A DNA stretch of 64,000 nucleotides from Mycobacterium sp. (lineage in GTDB: Bacteria; Actinomycetota; Actinomycetes; Mycobacteriales; Mycobacteriaceae): the NCBI GenBank assembly GCA_025965895.1, contig JAOPWC010000123.1, positions 1 to 64,000 on the forward strand, written 5' to 3'. This document shows positions 16,313-26,719 of the stretch, one piece after another. The notes beneath the pieces were generated by a model. It was given only the letters and a program-made list of their open reading frames with translations. It ran no database searches and was not told the DNA's origin. How positions within the stretch are numbered: position 1 is the first letter of the stretch; each line of letters begins with the position of its first letter. Both the position numbers and the translations under genes were made by a program.

Positions 16313-17126
16313 TCGTGTGCTTTCCGGCGCGGCGATTCACGCCGCGCTCGCTGTCGGCGCGGTCACCACGCTGACCCCGTTCACGCTGGGCCTGCTGACG
16401 TCGTTCACCTCGGCGCGTCAGTTCGCCACCCGCTCACCGTTGGGCATACCGGATCCGCCGACGTTGGCCAACTACCGCGGGCTGGCCGGCGCCGGCTTCG
16501 GCCGGGCCATCGTGGTGACGGCTTTGATGGCCGCCGTCATCGTCGTCGGCCAACTGACCTTCAGCGTGCTCGCGGCTTATGCGTTCGCGAGGCTGGAGTT
16601 TTGGGGACGCGACATCCTGTTCTGGATCTACCTCGCCACATTGATGGTTCCGGCGACCGTGACGATCGTGCCGCTCTACTTGATGATGGCGCAGGCTGGT
16701 CTGCGCAACACGTTTTGGGCGTTGGTGTTGCCGTTCGTGTTCGGGTCGCCCTACGCGATCTTTGTGTTACGCGAATACTTTCGCACGATCCCGGCCGACC
16801 TGATCCGCGCCGCGCGGCTCGACGGTGCGAACACGCTGGACGTGCTCGTCCACGTCGTGGTGCCGGTGAGCAGGCCGATCCTCGTCACGCTGACCCTGAT
16901 CACCGTCGTGTCCCAGTGGAATAACTTCATGTGGCCCCTGGTGATCACCAGTGGCAGCAAGTGGCGCGTGCTTACTGTCGCCACCGCCCGCCTGCAGTCG
17001 CAATACAACGCGCAGTGGACCCTGGTCATGGCGGCGACCACGGTCGCGGTCGTTCCACTCTTGGCAATCTTCGTTGCCTCTCAGCGGCACATCGTGCGCT
17101 CGATCGTCGTCAGCGGCCTGAAATGA
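16299..17126 (+). CDS. uspB: Sugar ABC transporter permease UspB
   Basis: A MalG-type permease of 275 residues, the partner of UspA in the membrane channel. Six hydrophobic segments are visible. The EAA motif reads AARLDGANTLDVLVHVVVPV and is preceded by RTIPADLI, as usual for this family. It starts inside the last codons of uspA and its TGA overlaps the ATG of uspC, so the three genes are translationally coupled. Substrate assignment follows the genomic context only. Confidence 0.88.
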   Translation: MTSSSRVLSGAAIHAALAVGAVTTLTPFTLGLLTSFTSARQFATRSPLGIPDPPTLANYRGLAGAGFGRAIVVTALMAAVIVVGQLTFSVLAAYAFARLEFWGRDILFWIYLATLMVPATVTIVPLYLMMAQAGLRNTFWALVLPFVFGSPYAIFVLREYFRTIPADLIRAARLDGANTLDVLVHVVVPVSRPILVTLTLITVVSQWNNFMWPLVITSGSKWRVLTVATARLQSQYNAQWTLVMAATTVAVVPLLAIFVASQRHIVRSIVVSGLK

Positions 17127-18511
17127 ATCTACGGCGCAACCTCAAGGTCTTCGCGCAAGCGGCTCATCCAAGATCCAAGGTCTTCGCGCAAGCGGCTCAT
17201 CCAAGATCTTCCGTCCTCGCGGTGCTCGGGCTCGCCACCGTTTTTGCGCTGCTGTTGGTCGCCGCGGTGCTGTTGGGCCGTACCGGCGAATCCACCGGTA
17301 AGACTGTGGTAACCGTGCGGTTGTGGGACCAGCAGGTGGCTTCGGCCTACCGCAAGTCCTTCGACGAGTTCAGTCGACGCCACCCCGGTGTCGAGATACG
17401 CGTCGACGTCGTCGCGTACTCGACGTACTTCGACACATTGCGTACCGACGTCGCTGGAGGCAGCGCCGACGACATCTTCTGGATCAACAACGCTTATTTC
17501 GCCGCGTACGCCGACAATGGCCGTCTCATGGCTATCGCATCTGACCGGAGATGGGAGCCGTCCGTGGTCGACCAATTCACCCGGAACGGTGCGCTGTGGG
17601 GTGTTCCGCAACTGACCGACGCGGGCATCGCCGTGTATTACAACGCCGATCTACTCGCTGCGGCGGGGGTGAATCGGGCGATTCTCAACACCCTGCACTG
17701 GAGTCCGCACGATGGCGGTGACACGCTTCGACCACTGCTGGCCCGGCTGACCATCGACGACGCGGGACGTGACGCTGCCGCACCGGGCTTCGACGCCGGC
17801 CGCACACGGCAGTGGGGCTACAACGCCGCCAACGATCTACAGGGCATTTACCTCAGCTACATCGGCTCGGCCGGCGGGACATTTTCCGACGGCGACCGCT
17901 TCGCGTTCGACAACGCCCCGGCTGTCGCGACGTTCCGGTATCTGGTGCAGCTCATCAACGTCGATCGGGTCTCGCCGCCGGCGTCGGACACCAACGACAA
18001 CAGCGACTTCTCACGCAACGAGTTTCTGCAGGGCAGGATGGCGCTGTTCCAGTCCGGCACCTACAACCTCGCCAATGTGGCCGCCAATGCCCGCTTCCGG
18101 TGGGGCGTCGCGATGTTGCCGATCGGCCCGGCAGGCCGCGTTAGTGTCACCAACGGTATTGCGGCAGCTGGCAATTCGGCATCGCATAATCCTGCCGCTG
18201 TGCGCGACGTGCTGGCCTGGATGGGCAGCGAACAAGGCAACGCCTACGTGGCCGAAGGCGGTGCCGCCGTCCCGGCGGTGCTGGTCGCTCAGCGGGCCTA
18301 CTTCAACTACTGGGGAGCCAGGGGCGTGGATGTGGCACCGTTCTTCGACGTGCTGAAGGGCCCACGGATAGCCGCCCCGGGCGGAGCAGGGTTCGCGGCC
18401 GGATTTCAGGCGATCAAGCCCTATTTCGACGAAATATTCCTGGGCCGGCGTGACGTGGCCCGCACATTGGCCGACGCACAGGCCGCCGCAAACTCCGCCG
18501 CTGCGCGTTAA
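17123..18511 (+). CDS. uspC: Extracellular sugar-binding protein UspC
   Basis: A 462-residue solute-binding protein of the family-1 type that delivers a carbohydrate to UspAB. A membrane anchor ([19 protein letters not shown]) follows a cytoplasmic start. The mature part begins [20 protein letters not shown] and shows family features ([29 protein letters not shown]). There is no lipobox cysteine, so it is probably tethered by the N-terminal helix. Oddly, codons 8-29 are an 11-residue tandem duplication ([11 protein letters not shown] twice) from a repeated short DNA element. Its TAA stop overlaps the convergent EcfT stop. Confidence 0.85.
   Translation: MNLRRNLKVFAQAAHPRSKVFAQAAHPRSSVLAVLGLATVFALLLVAAVLLGRTGESTGKTVVTVRLWDQQVASAYRKSFDEFSRRHPGVEIRVDVVAYSTYFDTLRTDVAGGSADDIFWINNAYFAAYADNGRLMAIASDRRWEPSVVDQFTRNGALWGVPQLTDAGIAVYYNADLLAAAGVNRAILNTLHWSPHDGGDTLRPLLARLTIDDAGRDAAAPGFDAGRTRQWGYNAANDLQGIYLSYIGSAGGTFSDGDRFAFDNAPAVATFRYLVQLINVDRVSPPASDTNDNSDFSRNEFLQGRMALFQSGTYNLANVAANARFRWGVAMLPIGPAGRVSVTNGIAAAGNSASHNPAAVRDVLAWMGSEQGNAYVAEGGAAVPAVLVAQRAYFNYWGARGVDVAPFFDVLKGPRIAAPGGAGFAAGFQAIKPYFDEIFLGRRDVARTLADAQAAANSAAAR
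17144..17209 (+). repeat. 33-bp tandem duplication of a dispersed repeat
   Basis: Two 33-bp units (17144-17176 and 17177-17209) differ only in the last base. Each contains the core TTCGCGCAAGCGGCTCATC, also found in diverged form near 27400, 36410, 47020 and 58550. The duplication stays in frame and adds [11 protein letters not shown] to the UspC N-terminus. Confidence 0.85.
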
Positions 18512-19356
18512 GCGTGTCCGGAGGTGGAAACCACCAGCACTTCGCTCGCCACCGCGGCACCGCACACGGCGATGACGATCAACAACGTCACCCAGTCAGC
18601 CCACTTCGGCCGCGACGGCGCCGCCGAGATCTGCCCGGTTCCACCGCGCGCGGTGATCGCGTCACCCATTTCGTCGGCGCGGCGCAGTGCGACGGTGATC
18701 GCCGCAGTCAGCATGTCTATCACCTCGGTGGCCCAACGACGCCGGCGCGCCCGCCGGCTCGTCGGAACCTGCCGTGGCCGCAATCGCCGGGAGGCGTACA
18801 GCACCCGGAACTCGTCGATCAGCATCGGAAACGCCCGCAGCGCCAAGGCCAACGCCACCGCCCATTCATCGACCGGGATCCGAACCCACCGCAGCGGCCG
18901 GCCCAGCGTCGCGACTGCAGGCGCGATTTCGGCGACGTTTGTGGTCCACGACACCATCGCGCCCAAACCAAGAAGGACGACCGACAGCGCGGTAATGCGC
19001 AGGAAAGACAGCAGGCCGCCGAAACCGACGTCGACGGATCCGACGTGCCAGACCGGCGAGCCGCCGCTCAACGCGGCCGTGAACGCGCCGAACGCCAGCA
19101 GAATCCACATCCAGCGCGGGACCGACGGGAGTGCGCCTCGGGGGATGTGGGCCATCCAAGTCGCAGTGAGCACGAGCGCCGCGACCGCCCCGATCGGCAC
19201 CCAGCCCGGATAGAACGTCAACAGCACCGAGATGCCGAACACCACAGTGAGTTTCGTTCCCGCCCATAGACGGTGGATCGTCGAATCTCCCGGAATGGGA
19301 CGCAACAGCACGACGGGCCTGCGCTGTCGCGGCGGTTTCTGGGCCGACATTGTCAT
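18508..19356 (-). CDS. ECF transporter transmembrane component EcfT
   Basis: A 282-residue membrane protein, the scaffold of an energy-coupling-factor importer for a vitamin or metal. It has about 5 hydrophobic segments and the cytoplasmic coupling helices with the EcfT signature ([20 protein letters not shown], then [20 protein letters not shown], containing the A-R-G motif). The ATG at 19356 overlaps the TGA of the upstream ATPase gene, so both are coupled. It is syntenic with Rv2325c. The substrate is unknown. Confidence 0.85.
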   Translation of the reverse strand: MTMSAQKPPRQRRPVVLLRPIPGDSTIHRLWAGTKLTVVFGISVLLTFYPGWVPIGAVAALVLTATWMAHIPRGALPSVPRWMWILLAFGAFTAALSGGSPVWHVGSVDVGFGGLLSFLRITALSVVLLGLGAMVSWTTNVAEIAPAVATLGRPLRWVRIPVDEWAVALALALRAFPMLIDEFRVLYASRRLRPRQVPTSRRARRRRWATEVIDMLTAAITVALRRADEMGDAITARGGTGQISAAPSRPKWADWVTLLIVIAVCGAAVASEVLVVSTSGHA

Positions 19357-21383
19357 GTCATTTCTCCGGCGATAGCCGGAGTGCGCTCCAGCACGCCGCC
19401 GGACAAGTGCAGGGTGCGCGGGCACAGGTCCTCCAGGCCGGCGAAATCGTGGGAGATCACCACGACGGTCAGCCCGGCCCGGCGCCGCAGATCCTCGAGC
19501 AACCGCAGCAGCCCACGCTGGCTGGCCGCATCCAGACCGGCCAATGGCTCATCGAGGATCAGCGCGCGCGGCGAGCGCGCAAGCAGCCCAGCGAGCACCA
19601 CCCGCCGCATCTGACCCCCGCTGAGTTGATCGATGCGCCGGCCGGCCAAACTCGTGTCGAGGCCGACGGTCGCCAACGCGGCCGCAACGCGTGCAGTGTC
19701 GTGGGGTGAAAACCCTGCCGCCGAGGCGACTTCGTAGTCGACGCGGTTGCGCATCAGCTGCAGCCGCGCGGCCTGGAACGAGATCGCCACCGTCCCCACC
19801 TGCTCTGAGACCGGCCGCCCGTCCAACAGGCATGCGCCGGTGGTCGGCACGGTAAGACCGGCCATGATCCACGCCAGCGTGGACTTGCCCGAGCCGTTGC
19901 CCCCGTGAATCAGCACGCCGTCACCCTCGTGGACAGTGAAGCTGACATCACGTAAAGCTGTTGCCGCCCAGGGTGTTCCGCTGCTGTACTCGTGGCCCAC
20001 GTCCTCGAGCTGCAGCACCGGTCGACCTATCAGGCCGGGGTCGACCGACGGTCCCGGGGGCGCCACGACCTCCACCATCGTGGTGTTGTCGGCGGATCCG
20101 TTGCCGGTCAAGTTGACCGTGCGGTCGGCGGAGTCGGCCTCGTTGTTGTAGTGCGTGATGTGCACGAGGGCCATCTGATGGTGCTCCTTGAGCCCGGACA
20201 GCACGCCGAGCAGCGCGTCGCGACCCTGCTGGTCGACCATGCTCGTCACCTCGTCGGCGATCAGCAGTGACGGTTCCCGCGCAAGCGCGCCAGCGACCGC
20301 CAGCCGCTGCAACTCGCCACCCGACAGCCCTCCGGTGTCACGCTCGGCCAGACCGCCGAGCCCCACCTCCCCGAGGAGGCGATCGACGTCGGTCCGGGTG
20401 CCCGCCGGCAATCCCCATACCACGTCGTCGGCGACCCGCGTGCCGAGCACCTGGCTTTCGGGGTGCTGCATGATCACCGCGGTGCCGCCCATCTTGCCGA
20501 GCCCCACCGCGCCAGGCCTCTGCACGACGCCGGAGGTGGGCCGGCGTCCGGCCAGCATCAGCATCAACGTCGTCTTGCCCGAGCCGTTCGCCCCGGTCAC
20601 CGCGACGTGCTCGCCGGGTTCCAGGTTCAGCGTCAGCGGCCCGAGTGCGTCGTGATCGGCGGTGGGATACCGGAACCGGACGTCGCTCAGCCGCACCGGA
20701 ACCGGCGCGACGGGTCCGGTGTCCAGCGGTGTCTCCAGTTGGTGAACATCCGGAATGACAAACAACCTCCTGATCACCCGCGACAGCGCCCACCAGCCGA
20801 TCAGGCTGATGACCATCACCGACAGCACCGACGACCCGCCGATCAGCCACGGCCAGTAGTGCAGCGCGGCGGCGAAAATCTGCTTGAGCCGTTCCGACGC
20901 GATCTGCATATGCGGTATCCGGGCCAGCACCGCGGCCATACCGTTGACGTTGGCGGTCAGCGAATCGAAGATCAGGTTTCGCAGCCGCGACAACACGGTG
21001 AGTCCGAGCACCGACGCGGCGCCGACGGCCACACCGGCGCAGAACGCCGCGACGATGACGGTCGGGGTGCCGTGGTGTCTGCGCTTGACGATTCCGGTCA
21101 GGCCGCCGATGTAGGCACAGTGGACGACGGTCATCAGCCCGCCCATGCCGGCCACCAGGAATGCGATCAGCCCACCGGCAACGGTTGCGGCCACCAGCAC
21201 CCTGATGCGGTAGCGGTAGGCGAGCATGCCCATCGGGACCGTGCCGAGTAACGACAACCCCGCCGCGAACGGGACGACCACCGCGATAATCGCGGTCGCT
21301 GCCGACAGTGCGGCCATCACCGAGGCTTGCGCCAGCTCACCGGGACGCAGCGATCCACGCATCGCTGGTCCCGTCGTGGTCAT
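19353..21383 (-). CDS. Fused ECF transporter: S-like membrane domain plus two ATPases
   Basis: A 676-residue fusion. Residues 1 to about 205 form a membrane domain with 5-6 segments, plausibly the substrate-binding S component ([39 protein letters not shown]). Then come two ATPase domains: the first with [19 protein letters not shown] and LLIADE, the second with [19 protein letters not shown] and ALILDE. One chain thus supplies S, A1 and A2, and EcfT downstream completes the importer. This matches the Rv2326c layout. The ATG at 21383 is chosen because the region upstream belongs to the divergent MarR promoter. Substrate is unknown. Confidence 0.85.
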   Translation of the reverse strand: MTTTGPAMRGSLRPGELAQASVMAALSAATAIIAVVVPFAAGLSLLGTVPMGMLAYRYRIRVLVAATVAGGLIAFLVAGMGGLMTVVHCAYIGGLTGIVKRRHHGTPTVIVAAFCAGVAVGAASVLGLTVLSRLRNLIFDSLTANVNGMAAVLARIPHMQIASERLKQIFAAALHYWPWLIGGSSVLSVMVISLIGWWALSRVIRRLFVIPDVHQLETPLDTGPVAPVPVRLSDVRFRYPTADHDALGPLTLNLEPGEHVAVTGANGSGKTTLMLMLAGRRPTSGVVQRPGAVGLGKMGGTAVIMQHPESQVLGTRVADDVVWGLPAGTRTDVDRLLGEVGLGGLAERDTGGLSGGELQRLAVAGALAREPSLLIADEVTSMVDQQGRDALLGVLSGLKEHHQMALVHITHYNNEADSADRTVNLTGNGSADNTTMVEVVAPPGPSVDPGLIGRPVLQLEDVGHEYSSGTPWAATALRDVSFTVHEGDGVLIHGGNGSGKSTLAWIMAGLTVPTTGACLLDGRPVSEQVGTVAISFQAARLQLMRNRVDYEVASAAGFSPHDTARVAAALATVGLDTSLAGRRIDQLSGGQMRRVVLAGLLARSPRALILDEPLAGLDAASQRGLLRLLEDLRRRAGLTVVVISHDFAGLEDLCPRTLHLSGGVLERTPAIAGEMT

Positions 21384-21465
21384 TTCTCGATAATGCCAGC
21401 CGACGCTGAGCAGCTGTGAACAGCAACACCTTGATGTGTATAGAAAGCCTATGTAAATTGGAGAT

Positions 21466-21963
21466 ATGACATCTTCCGCGCCCACCCAGGCTTCGTTGGG
21501 AGTCGACTTGCTGGGCGTCGTGGCCAGGCTGAACCGCCTGGCGACACAACGCACCCGGCTCCCTCTACCGTGGGCGCAGGCGCGGCTGTTGTCGACAATC
21601 GAGGATCAGGGCGCGGCCCGAATATCTGACCTTGCCAGCCTCGACCACTGCTCGCAGCCCACCATGACGATGCAGGTGCGCCGACTCGAGGATGCGGGAC
21701 TTGTCACACGCACCCCCGACCCCGAGGATGCGCGGGCGGTTCTGATTCGCATCACCCCCAAAGGCGTCGACACGCTGGGCCAGGTTCGCGCCGACCGCGC
21801 CACCGTAGTCGATCCCGCCATCGCGCGGTTGGACGCTGACGACCGGCAGACATTGGCCGAGGCAGTACGAGTTCTTCGCCGGCTGCTGGACAACGCGGCG
21901 GCAGCACCGAAAACAGCAGCGCCGAAAACAGCAGGGCCGAAGCAAGCCGAACTAAGCACATAG
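21466..21963 (+). CDS. MarR-family transcriptional regulator (Rv2327-like)
   Basis: A 165-residue winged-helix repressor. Residues about 30-95 hold the MarR core ([40 protein letters not shown] for the recognition helix, [18 protein letters not shown] for the wing). The last 25 residues are a low-complexity AAPKTA repeat. It is divergent from the ECF transporter, 82 bp away, and is likely its or its own regulator. GGAGAT precedes the ATG. The intergenic ATAG-AAAGC-CTAT (about 21439-21451) is a weak operator candidate. Confidence 0.85.
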   Translation: MTSSAPTQASLGVDLLGVVARLNRLATQRTRLPLPWAQARLLSTIEDQGAARISDLASLDHCSQPTMTMQVRRLEDAGLVTRTPDPEDARAVLIRITPKGVDTLGQVRADRATVVDPAIARLDADDRQTLAEAVRVLRRLLDNAAAAPKTAAPKTAGPKQAELST

Positions 21964-22600
21964 CGACATAGAGGAGAAAGCGCACTCTATGTGGCGCCAA
22001 CCCAAAGCTGTCTGGGCCGTCGCGTTCGCAAGCTAGGTGTTGGTACACGCTTGGCTTGCCACAACGGCAACCGCACGTGGCCAAGAACACACCCGGTTCG
22101 GTGAAGCGGGACGTCCTAGGCTTCGCCGCTGATCCGCTGCCGCTCAGCCTCCAATACGCGCCGCGCCCCGCTGAATCGGCCGCGTTGAGGTGCATCAATT
22201 CGTCGGTGTTCGAGTGCACAAAGAATTCGAGTTGCACGTTGTCCGGATCGCGACAAACCACCGTGGGTCCGAACTCGGCGTCGATGATTTCCGAGTGCGC
22301 TACGTCCTTCGCCTCCAGATGCATAACCCATCGCTGCAGTTCGTCTCTATCCGCAACCCTGAACGCCAGGTGATCAAGGCCGACGCGCCGTTCGTCGAAC
22401 GCGCCGGTCTCCGCGGTCCCGTCGTGAGTCATGACTGACACGCCTACACCCGAAGGGTGCACCATCGCCCGGCCCTCGAAGCTCTCGCCACGGAAATGAT
22501 GTACCACCGCGAAGCCCATCACGTCCTGCCACCAGACGGCTGCTCGCTCAGAGTCCGAGACCGTCAATTCAACGTGCGAGAATCCCGTGAGCTCTGGCAT
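21752..22600 (-). CDS. VOC/glyoxalase-fold protein with frameshifted C-terminus
   Basis: Residues 1 to about 140 form a complete vicinal-oxygen-chelate domain: FSHVELTVSDSERAAVWWQD, a middle strand RVGLDHLAFRVADRDELQRW and a closing CRDPDNVQLEFFVHSN. The metal-type residues His and Glu of this fold are present. After ADSAG, near 22160-22170, the frame appears shifted: a neighbouring frame gives RVLEAERQRISGEA and a stop at 22116, as relatives normally end. The actual frame runs 120 residues further, antisense to the end of marR, with Arg/Cys-rich nonsense. ATG 22600 has GGGAA upstream; another ATG lies 6 nt earlier. Substrate is unknown. Confidence 0.65.
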   Translation of the reverse strand: MPELTGFSHVELTVSDSERAAVWWQDVMGFAVVHHFRGESFEGRAMVHPSGVGVSVMTHDGTAETGAFDERRVGLDHLAFRVADRDELQRWVMHLEAKDVAHSEIIDAEFGPTVVCRDPDNVQLEFFVHSNTDELMHLNAADSAGRGAYWRLSGSGSAAKPRTSRFTEPGVFLATCGCRCGKPSVYQHLACERDGPDSFGLAPHRVRFLLYVAMCLVRLASALLFSALLFSVLPPRCPAAGEELVLPRPMSAGRQRPTARWRDRLRWRGRREPGPACRRLWG

Positions 22601-22664
22601 ACGCATTCCCTTCCCGTCTTGGTGGGCGCGTTGCTGCACGAGCGCGGCGACGTCAACCGTACTC

Positions 22665-23110
22665 GTGACGGTGACGCTCTCTGCCCGATTTCACCCGTGG
22701 GCCGTCGCGTTCGCGTCCGTCGTCGCATTCATGGGCATCGGGCTCGTCGACCCGATCCTCAAGCCCATCGCCGATAACCTGAATGCCTCCCCGTCGCAGG
22801 TCGCACTGCTGTTCACCAGCTACATGGCGGTGATGGGTGTGTCCATGCTGATCACGGGCGTGGTGTCGAGCCGAATCGGACCCAAGCGCACCCTGCTTCT
22901 GGGCCTGCTCGTGATCATCGCCGGCGCTGGCCTGGCGGGATGCTCGGCGACCGTGATGGGCATCGTCGGCTGGCGGGCGTTGTGGGGACCTGGAAACGCG
23001 CTGTTCATCGCGACCGCGCTGGCCACAATCGTGAACTCGGCTCGCGGCTCGGTGGCGCAGGCGATCATCCTGTACGAAGCGGCGCTGGGCCTCGGCATCG
23101 CGGTCGGGTG
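22665..23110 (+). pseudogene. MFS transporter, N-terminal fragment
   Basis: About 148 codons of a major-facilitator drug-efflux type protein. Four to five hydrophobic segments are visible with the A-motif-like loop SSRIGPKRTLLLGL and GWRALWGPGNALFIATALAT. Homology ends at EAALGLGIAVG, where full-length relatives continue for about 250 more residues. From there the frame is antisense to the VIT-family gene. A deletion or insertion has removed the 3' two-thirds. The N-terminal GTG at 22665 is uncertain. Confidence 0.7.
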
Positions 23111-23119
23111 CGCCGATTC

Positions 23120-23860
23120 TCAGGCCACGGATCCGATCAGCGTGCCGACCAGATACGTCGCCGCGATCGCCACCGCACCGAAAGCCAGTTGCCGCAGCGA
23201 TGCCCACCAGATCGGTTTGCCGGTGAACCTCGCCGCCGCCCCACCCGCGATGGCCAGGCCAACCCCGCCGCACACCAAAGCGGCCATGAGAGAATGGAAC
23301 CCGAGCAGATACGGGATGACCGGGATGATTGCGCCCACCGCGAACATGATGAACGACGAGATGGCGGCCAGCCGGGCCGACGGCTTCTCCCGCGGATCGA
23401 TGCCGAGTTCCTGAACCATGTGGAAATGGACCGCCTGGTTCTCGTCCTGATGGATTTCCTCGGTCGCCGCCCGTGCGGTCCGCTCGCTCATGCCCATCCC
23501 GACGAGCATCTGAACCAGCTCGTCCTTCTCCCCCTCCGGGTGGGTCTGCAGCGCTCGGCGCTCGATGCGGACTTCGGAGTCGATCTGTTCGTTGGCGGTG
23601 GTGACGGACGTGTACTCCCCCAGCGCCATCGAGAACGAGCCCGCAAGCAGACCGGCGACACCGCTGAGCACCACGGTGTGCGCGTCGGCGCTGGCCGCGA
23701 CGCCTGCGATCAGTGCGGTGTTGCTCACCAGGCCGTCCATCGCGCCGAAGCTGGCGGCCCGCAGCCATCCACCGGAAACGTCGCTGTGGGTGTGATCGAT
23801 CTCATGCGGCAACCCGGTGCGGACTTCCGGCGCCGGCGCCCCGCGGGATGACTCTGTCAT
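23120..23860 (-). CDS. VIT1/CCC1-family iron/manganese transporter
   Basis: A 246-residue membrane protein of the vacuolar iron transporter family, which moves Fe2+ or Mn2+. Residues about 35-85 carry the first two helices (ASFGAMDGLVSNTALIAGVA and GLLAGSFSMALGEYTSV, with the conserved Gly/Ser/Met/Glu). A cytoplasmic helical insert (EEIHQDENQAVHFHMVQELG) holds acidic and histidine metal ligands. Three more helices follow. In bacteria it probably exports or stores excess metal. It abuts the truncated MFS fragment and is divergent from the acyl-CoA dehydrogenase. Confidence 0.88.
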   Translation of the reverse strand: MTESSRGAPAPEVRTGLPHEIDHTHSDVSGGWLRAASFGAMDGLVSNTALIAGVAASADAHTVVLSGVAGLLAGSFSMALGEYTSVTTANEQIDSEVRIERRALQTHPEGEKDELVQMLVGMGMSERTARAATEEIHQDENQAVHFHMVQELGIDPREKPSARLAAISSFIMFAVGAIIPVIPYLLGFHSLMAALVCGGVGLAIAGGAAARFTGKPIWWASLRQLAFGAVAIAATYLVGTLIGSVA

Positions 23861-23959
23861 GGCGCTATTGAACGCCGGCCCACCGACCGACGGTTACTCA
23901 GGCTCACCTGCGTAGCCCGACCCGTGCATAACCTCAGCCGCCACGGGTTACCGTCGGGT

Positions 23960-25924
23960 ATGACGTCGAATACGGTCGAGATTCCGTCCCAGGTTTCCCA
24001 GCATCTTCGCAGTACGTTGGACGGCCGCTGGCGGGAGGTGAAAGACCGGGTCCGCGAGCAGATGTCCAACGAAGTCTTCCGTCCGCACTACATGCCCAAC
24101 ACCGTCATCGCCCGTGCGAAGGCGCTGGAGCAGCTGCGGATCATCGCGGCCGCCGGAGCCGCCGAGGACGGCTTCCGCAAGGAGCATGGCGGCACGGGTG
24201 ACGTGGGTGCCGCGGTCACCACCATCGAGATGCTGGCGATGTCGGACCTGTCGCTGATGGTGAAAGCCGGCGTCCAGTGGGGTCTTTTCGGCGGCGCCGT
24301 CGAGAACCTGGGCACCGAGCGGCACCACGAGGCCTATGTACCCAGGATCATCGATCTGGATCTCCTCGGGTGCTTTGCGATGACGGAGACCGGACACGGC
24401 AGCGACGTGCAGTCGCTGGAGACCACCGCCACTTACGACCCGCAGACCGACGAATTCGTGATCGATTCCCCCACCCCGACGTCACGCAAGGACTACATCG
24501 GCGGCGCTGCCGAAACGGCCACCATGGCAGCGGCTTTCGCACAGCTGATCACGGCTGGTCCGGGAGAGGAAACGCAAACCCACGGCGTGCACTGCTTCCT
24601 GGTGCCGATCCGTGACGAGGAGGGCCACCAGTTGCCCGGCGTGACAACGTCCGACTGCGACTACAAGGGTGGCCTGCCGGGCGTCGATAACGGCCGCATC
24701 GTGTTCGATCACGTTCGCATTCCGCGGGACAACCTATTGAACAAATACGGCGACGTCGCTGCCGACGGCACCTACTCCTCGCCGATCGAGAACCCGAGTC
24801 GACGCTTCTTCACGATGCTCGGCACGTTGGTCCGTGGGCGGGTGACGGTCGGCGGTAGCGCAGCGGCGGCCGCCCGCGTGGCGCTGGACATCGCAACCCG
24901 GTATGCGTTGCTGCGCAGGCAGTTCTCCGCGCCGGGCGAGGACCAGGAAGTCTTGTTGATGGATTATCTGGTGCATCAGCGCCGGCTGCTGCCTCTGATC
25001 GCGAGGTCGTACGCGTTGCAGTTCGCGCAGAACGAACTGGTGGTCAAGCTCCATGAGGTCCAGACCACCGAGATACCCGACCCGGAGGAGCAGCGTGAGC
25101 TGGAGTCGCGAGCGGCGGGGCTGAAGGCGGCCAACACCTGGCATGCCAGCCGAGCGATCCAGGAGGCGCGTGAGGCATGCGGCGGCGCAGGCTATCTAGC
25201 CGAGAACCGGTTGATCGCGCTACGCGCCGACACCGACGTGTTCACCACCTTCGAGGGCGACAACCACGTCCTGACCCAACTGGTGGCCAAAGAACTGCTG
25301 ACCGGCTACGCCGACGACATCCGCGGGATGAGCCCCGCCGAGTGGGTGCGGTTCGGCGCGAACATGGTCGGCGAGCGGGTGATGAAACGCACTGCTGCGC
25401 AGACGATCATCCAAACAATCGTCGACACGAGACAGGACAACGAGGAAGAGGGCAGCCTGTTCAACCGCGGGACCCAGGTCAAGATGTTCGAGGACCGCGA
25501 GGAGTACCTGCTGTCGACCGTCGCGCGCCGCCTGCAGAGCAGGTCCAAGCAGATGGACGCATTCGACGCGTTCAACGAGGTGCAGGACCACGTGCTGCAC
25601 GCCGCGACCGCCCACATCGACCGCATCATCATGGAAGCCTTCGTGGCCGGGATCGACTCGTGTGAGGACGAGCAGACCCAGAAGGTACTGAACATGGTCT
25701 GTGATCTCTACGCGTTGTCGGTGATCGAGGACGACAAGGCCTGGTACATCGAGCACCGGTACCTGTCGACGGATCGCGCGAAGGCCGTCACCAGGGCCAT
25801 CAACGAGCGCTGCCGCACGCTGCGGCCGTACGCGCAGCTGCTGGTGGACGGCTTCGGGATACCGGAGCAACTGCGCGATGTGCCGATGCTGCACCCTGAG
25901 CGGATAGGCCAAGACGACGACTGA
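23960..25924 (+). CDS. Large acyl-CoA dehydrogenase/oxidase-like flavoprotein
   Basis: A 654-residue FAD enzyme for alpha,beta-dehydrogenation of acyl-CoAs. Visible parts are the N-terminal helical domain, the middle flavin-binding region CFAMTETGHGSDVQSLETTA, the third domain with ALLRRQFSAPGEDQEVLLMD and CGGAGYLAENRLIALRADTD, plus the catalytic-region FTTFEGDN. A long extra C-terminal helical domain (from about residue 480 on) is typical of acyl-CoA oxidases. The chain is therefore longer than a normal FadE of about 400. Start ATG 23960 is chosen over 23924. The SDR gene follows immediately. Confidence 0.85.
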   Translation: MTSNTVEIPSQVSQHLRSTLDGRWREVKDRVREQMSNEVFRPHYMPNTVIARAKALEQLRIIAAAGAAEDGFRKEHGGTGDVGAAVTTIEMLAMSDLSLMVKAGVQWGLFGGAVENLGTERHHEAYVPRIIDLDLLGCFAMTETGHGSDVQSLETTATYDPQTDEFVIDSPTPTSRKDYIGGAAETATMAAAFAQLITAGPGEETQTHGVHCFLVPIRDEEGHQLPGVTTSDCDYKGGLPGVDNGRIVFDHVRIPRDNLLNKYGDVAADGTYSSPIENPSRRFFTMLGTLVRGRVTVGGSAAAAARVALDIATRYALLRRQFSAPGEDQEVLLMDYLVHQRRLLPLIARSYALQFAQNELVVKLHEVQTTEIPDPEEQRELESRAAGLKAANTWHASRAIQEAREACGGAGYLAENRLIALRADTDVFTTFEGDNHVLTQLVAKELLTGYADDIRGMSPAEWVRFGANMVGERVMKRTAAQTIIQTIVDTRQDNEEEGSLFNRGTQVKMFEDREEYLLSTVARRLQSRSKQMDAFDAFNEVQDHVLHAATAHIDRIIMEAFVAGIDSCEDEQTQKVLNMVCDLYALSVIEDDKAWYIEHRYLSTDRAKAVTRAINERCRTLRPYAQLLVDGFGIPEQLRDVPMLHPERIGQDDD

Positions 25925-26692
25925 CAGCGGGAGTTCGACGGCCGGCGGGCGCTGATCACCGGGGGTACCCGCGGCATCGGCAGCGGCATCGCCGAGCGGT
26001 TGCGCGCCGGCGGCGCGAAAGTTCTTGTCGCGGCGCGTTCGAAGCCGAAAACTGCTCCGTCGGACGACGTGATCATCGCCGACGTCAGCACGGCCGCAGG
26101 CGTCACTGCGCTGGCCAGCGTGGCGTTGGACCGCGTCGGTGGCATCGATATCCTCGTGCATAACGTCGGGGGCTCCGCGCAGGCCGACGGCGGAGCGGTG
26201 ACGCTTACCGACGACGACTGGCAGTCGACGTTCGACCAGAATCTGTTCGCGGCAGTCCGGCTCGACCGCCTGCTCGTCCCGGGCATGATCGAACGGGGCC
26301 GCGGTGCGATTGTCCACATCACGTCCATCCAGCGGCGTTCACCGCTGCCCACCACGCTGCCGTACGCGGCCGCGAAGGCGGCGCTGGCCAACTACAGCAA
26401 GGCGCTGTCCAACGAGTTGGCGCCCGACGGGATCCGGGTCAATGCGGTGGCGCCAGGATTCATCGAGACTGAGGCCGCTGCCCAAATGGTCAACCGGATC
26501 GCCGAGATAGAAGGCATCGATCAGGGCGCAGCGCGGGCGCGGATCGTCGAGTCGATCGGCGGAATCCCGATGGGGTCTCCGGGCCGTCCCAGGGACGTCG
26601 GTGAGCTGGTCGCGTTCCTGGTGTCGGACCGCGCGGCGTACATCACCGGCGCCGAGTACGTGATCGACGGCGGCAGCCTGCGCACTGTTTGA
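25925..26692 (+). pseudogene. SDR oxidoreductase lacking a start codon (possible frameshift)
   Basis: A classical short-chain dehydrogenase: NAD(P) site ALITGGTRGIGSGIAERL, NVG loop, catalytic Ser (HITSIQRR) and YAAAK, with AEYVIDGGS at the C-terminus. The homology reaches back to EFDGRR at 25931, directly in frame with the acyl-CoA dehydrogenase stop, with no ATG, GTG or TTG in between. In the neighbouring frame CTGACAGCG reads as M-T-A, so an extra G in GGGAG (25929-25933) probably broke an original start overlapping the dehydrogenase TGA. The TTG at 26000 would lose the nucleotide-binding loop. It could still be active if initiated oddly or if this is a sequencing error. Confidence 0.7.
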
Positions 26693-26719
26693 CGCGCGCC
26701 CGTCGCGGACCGTGTGTTG

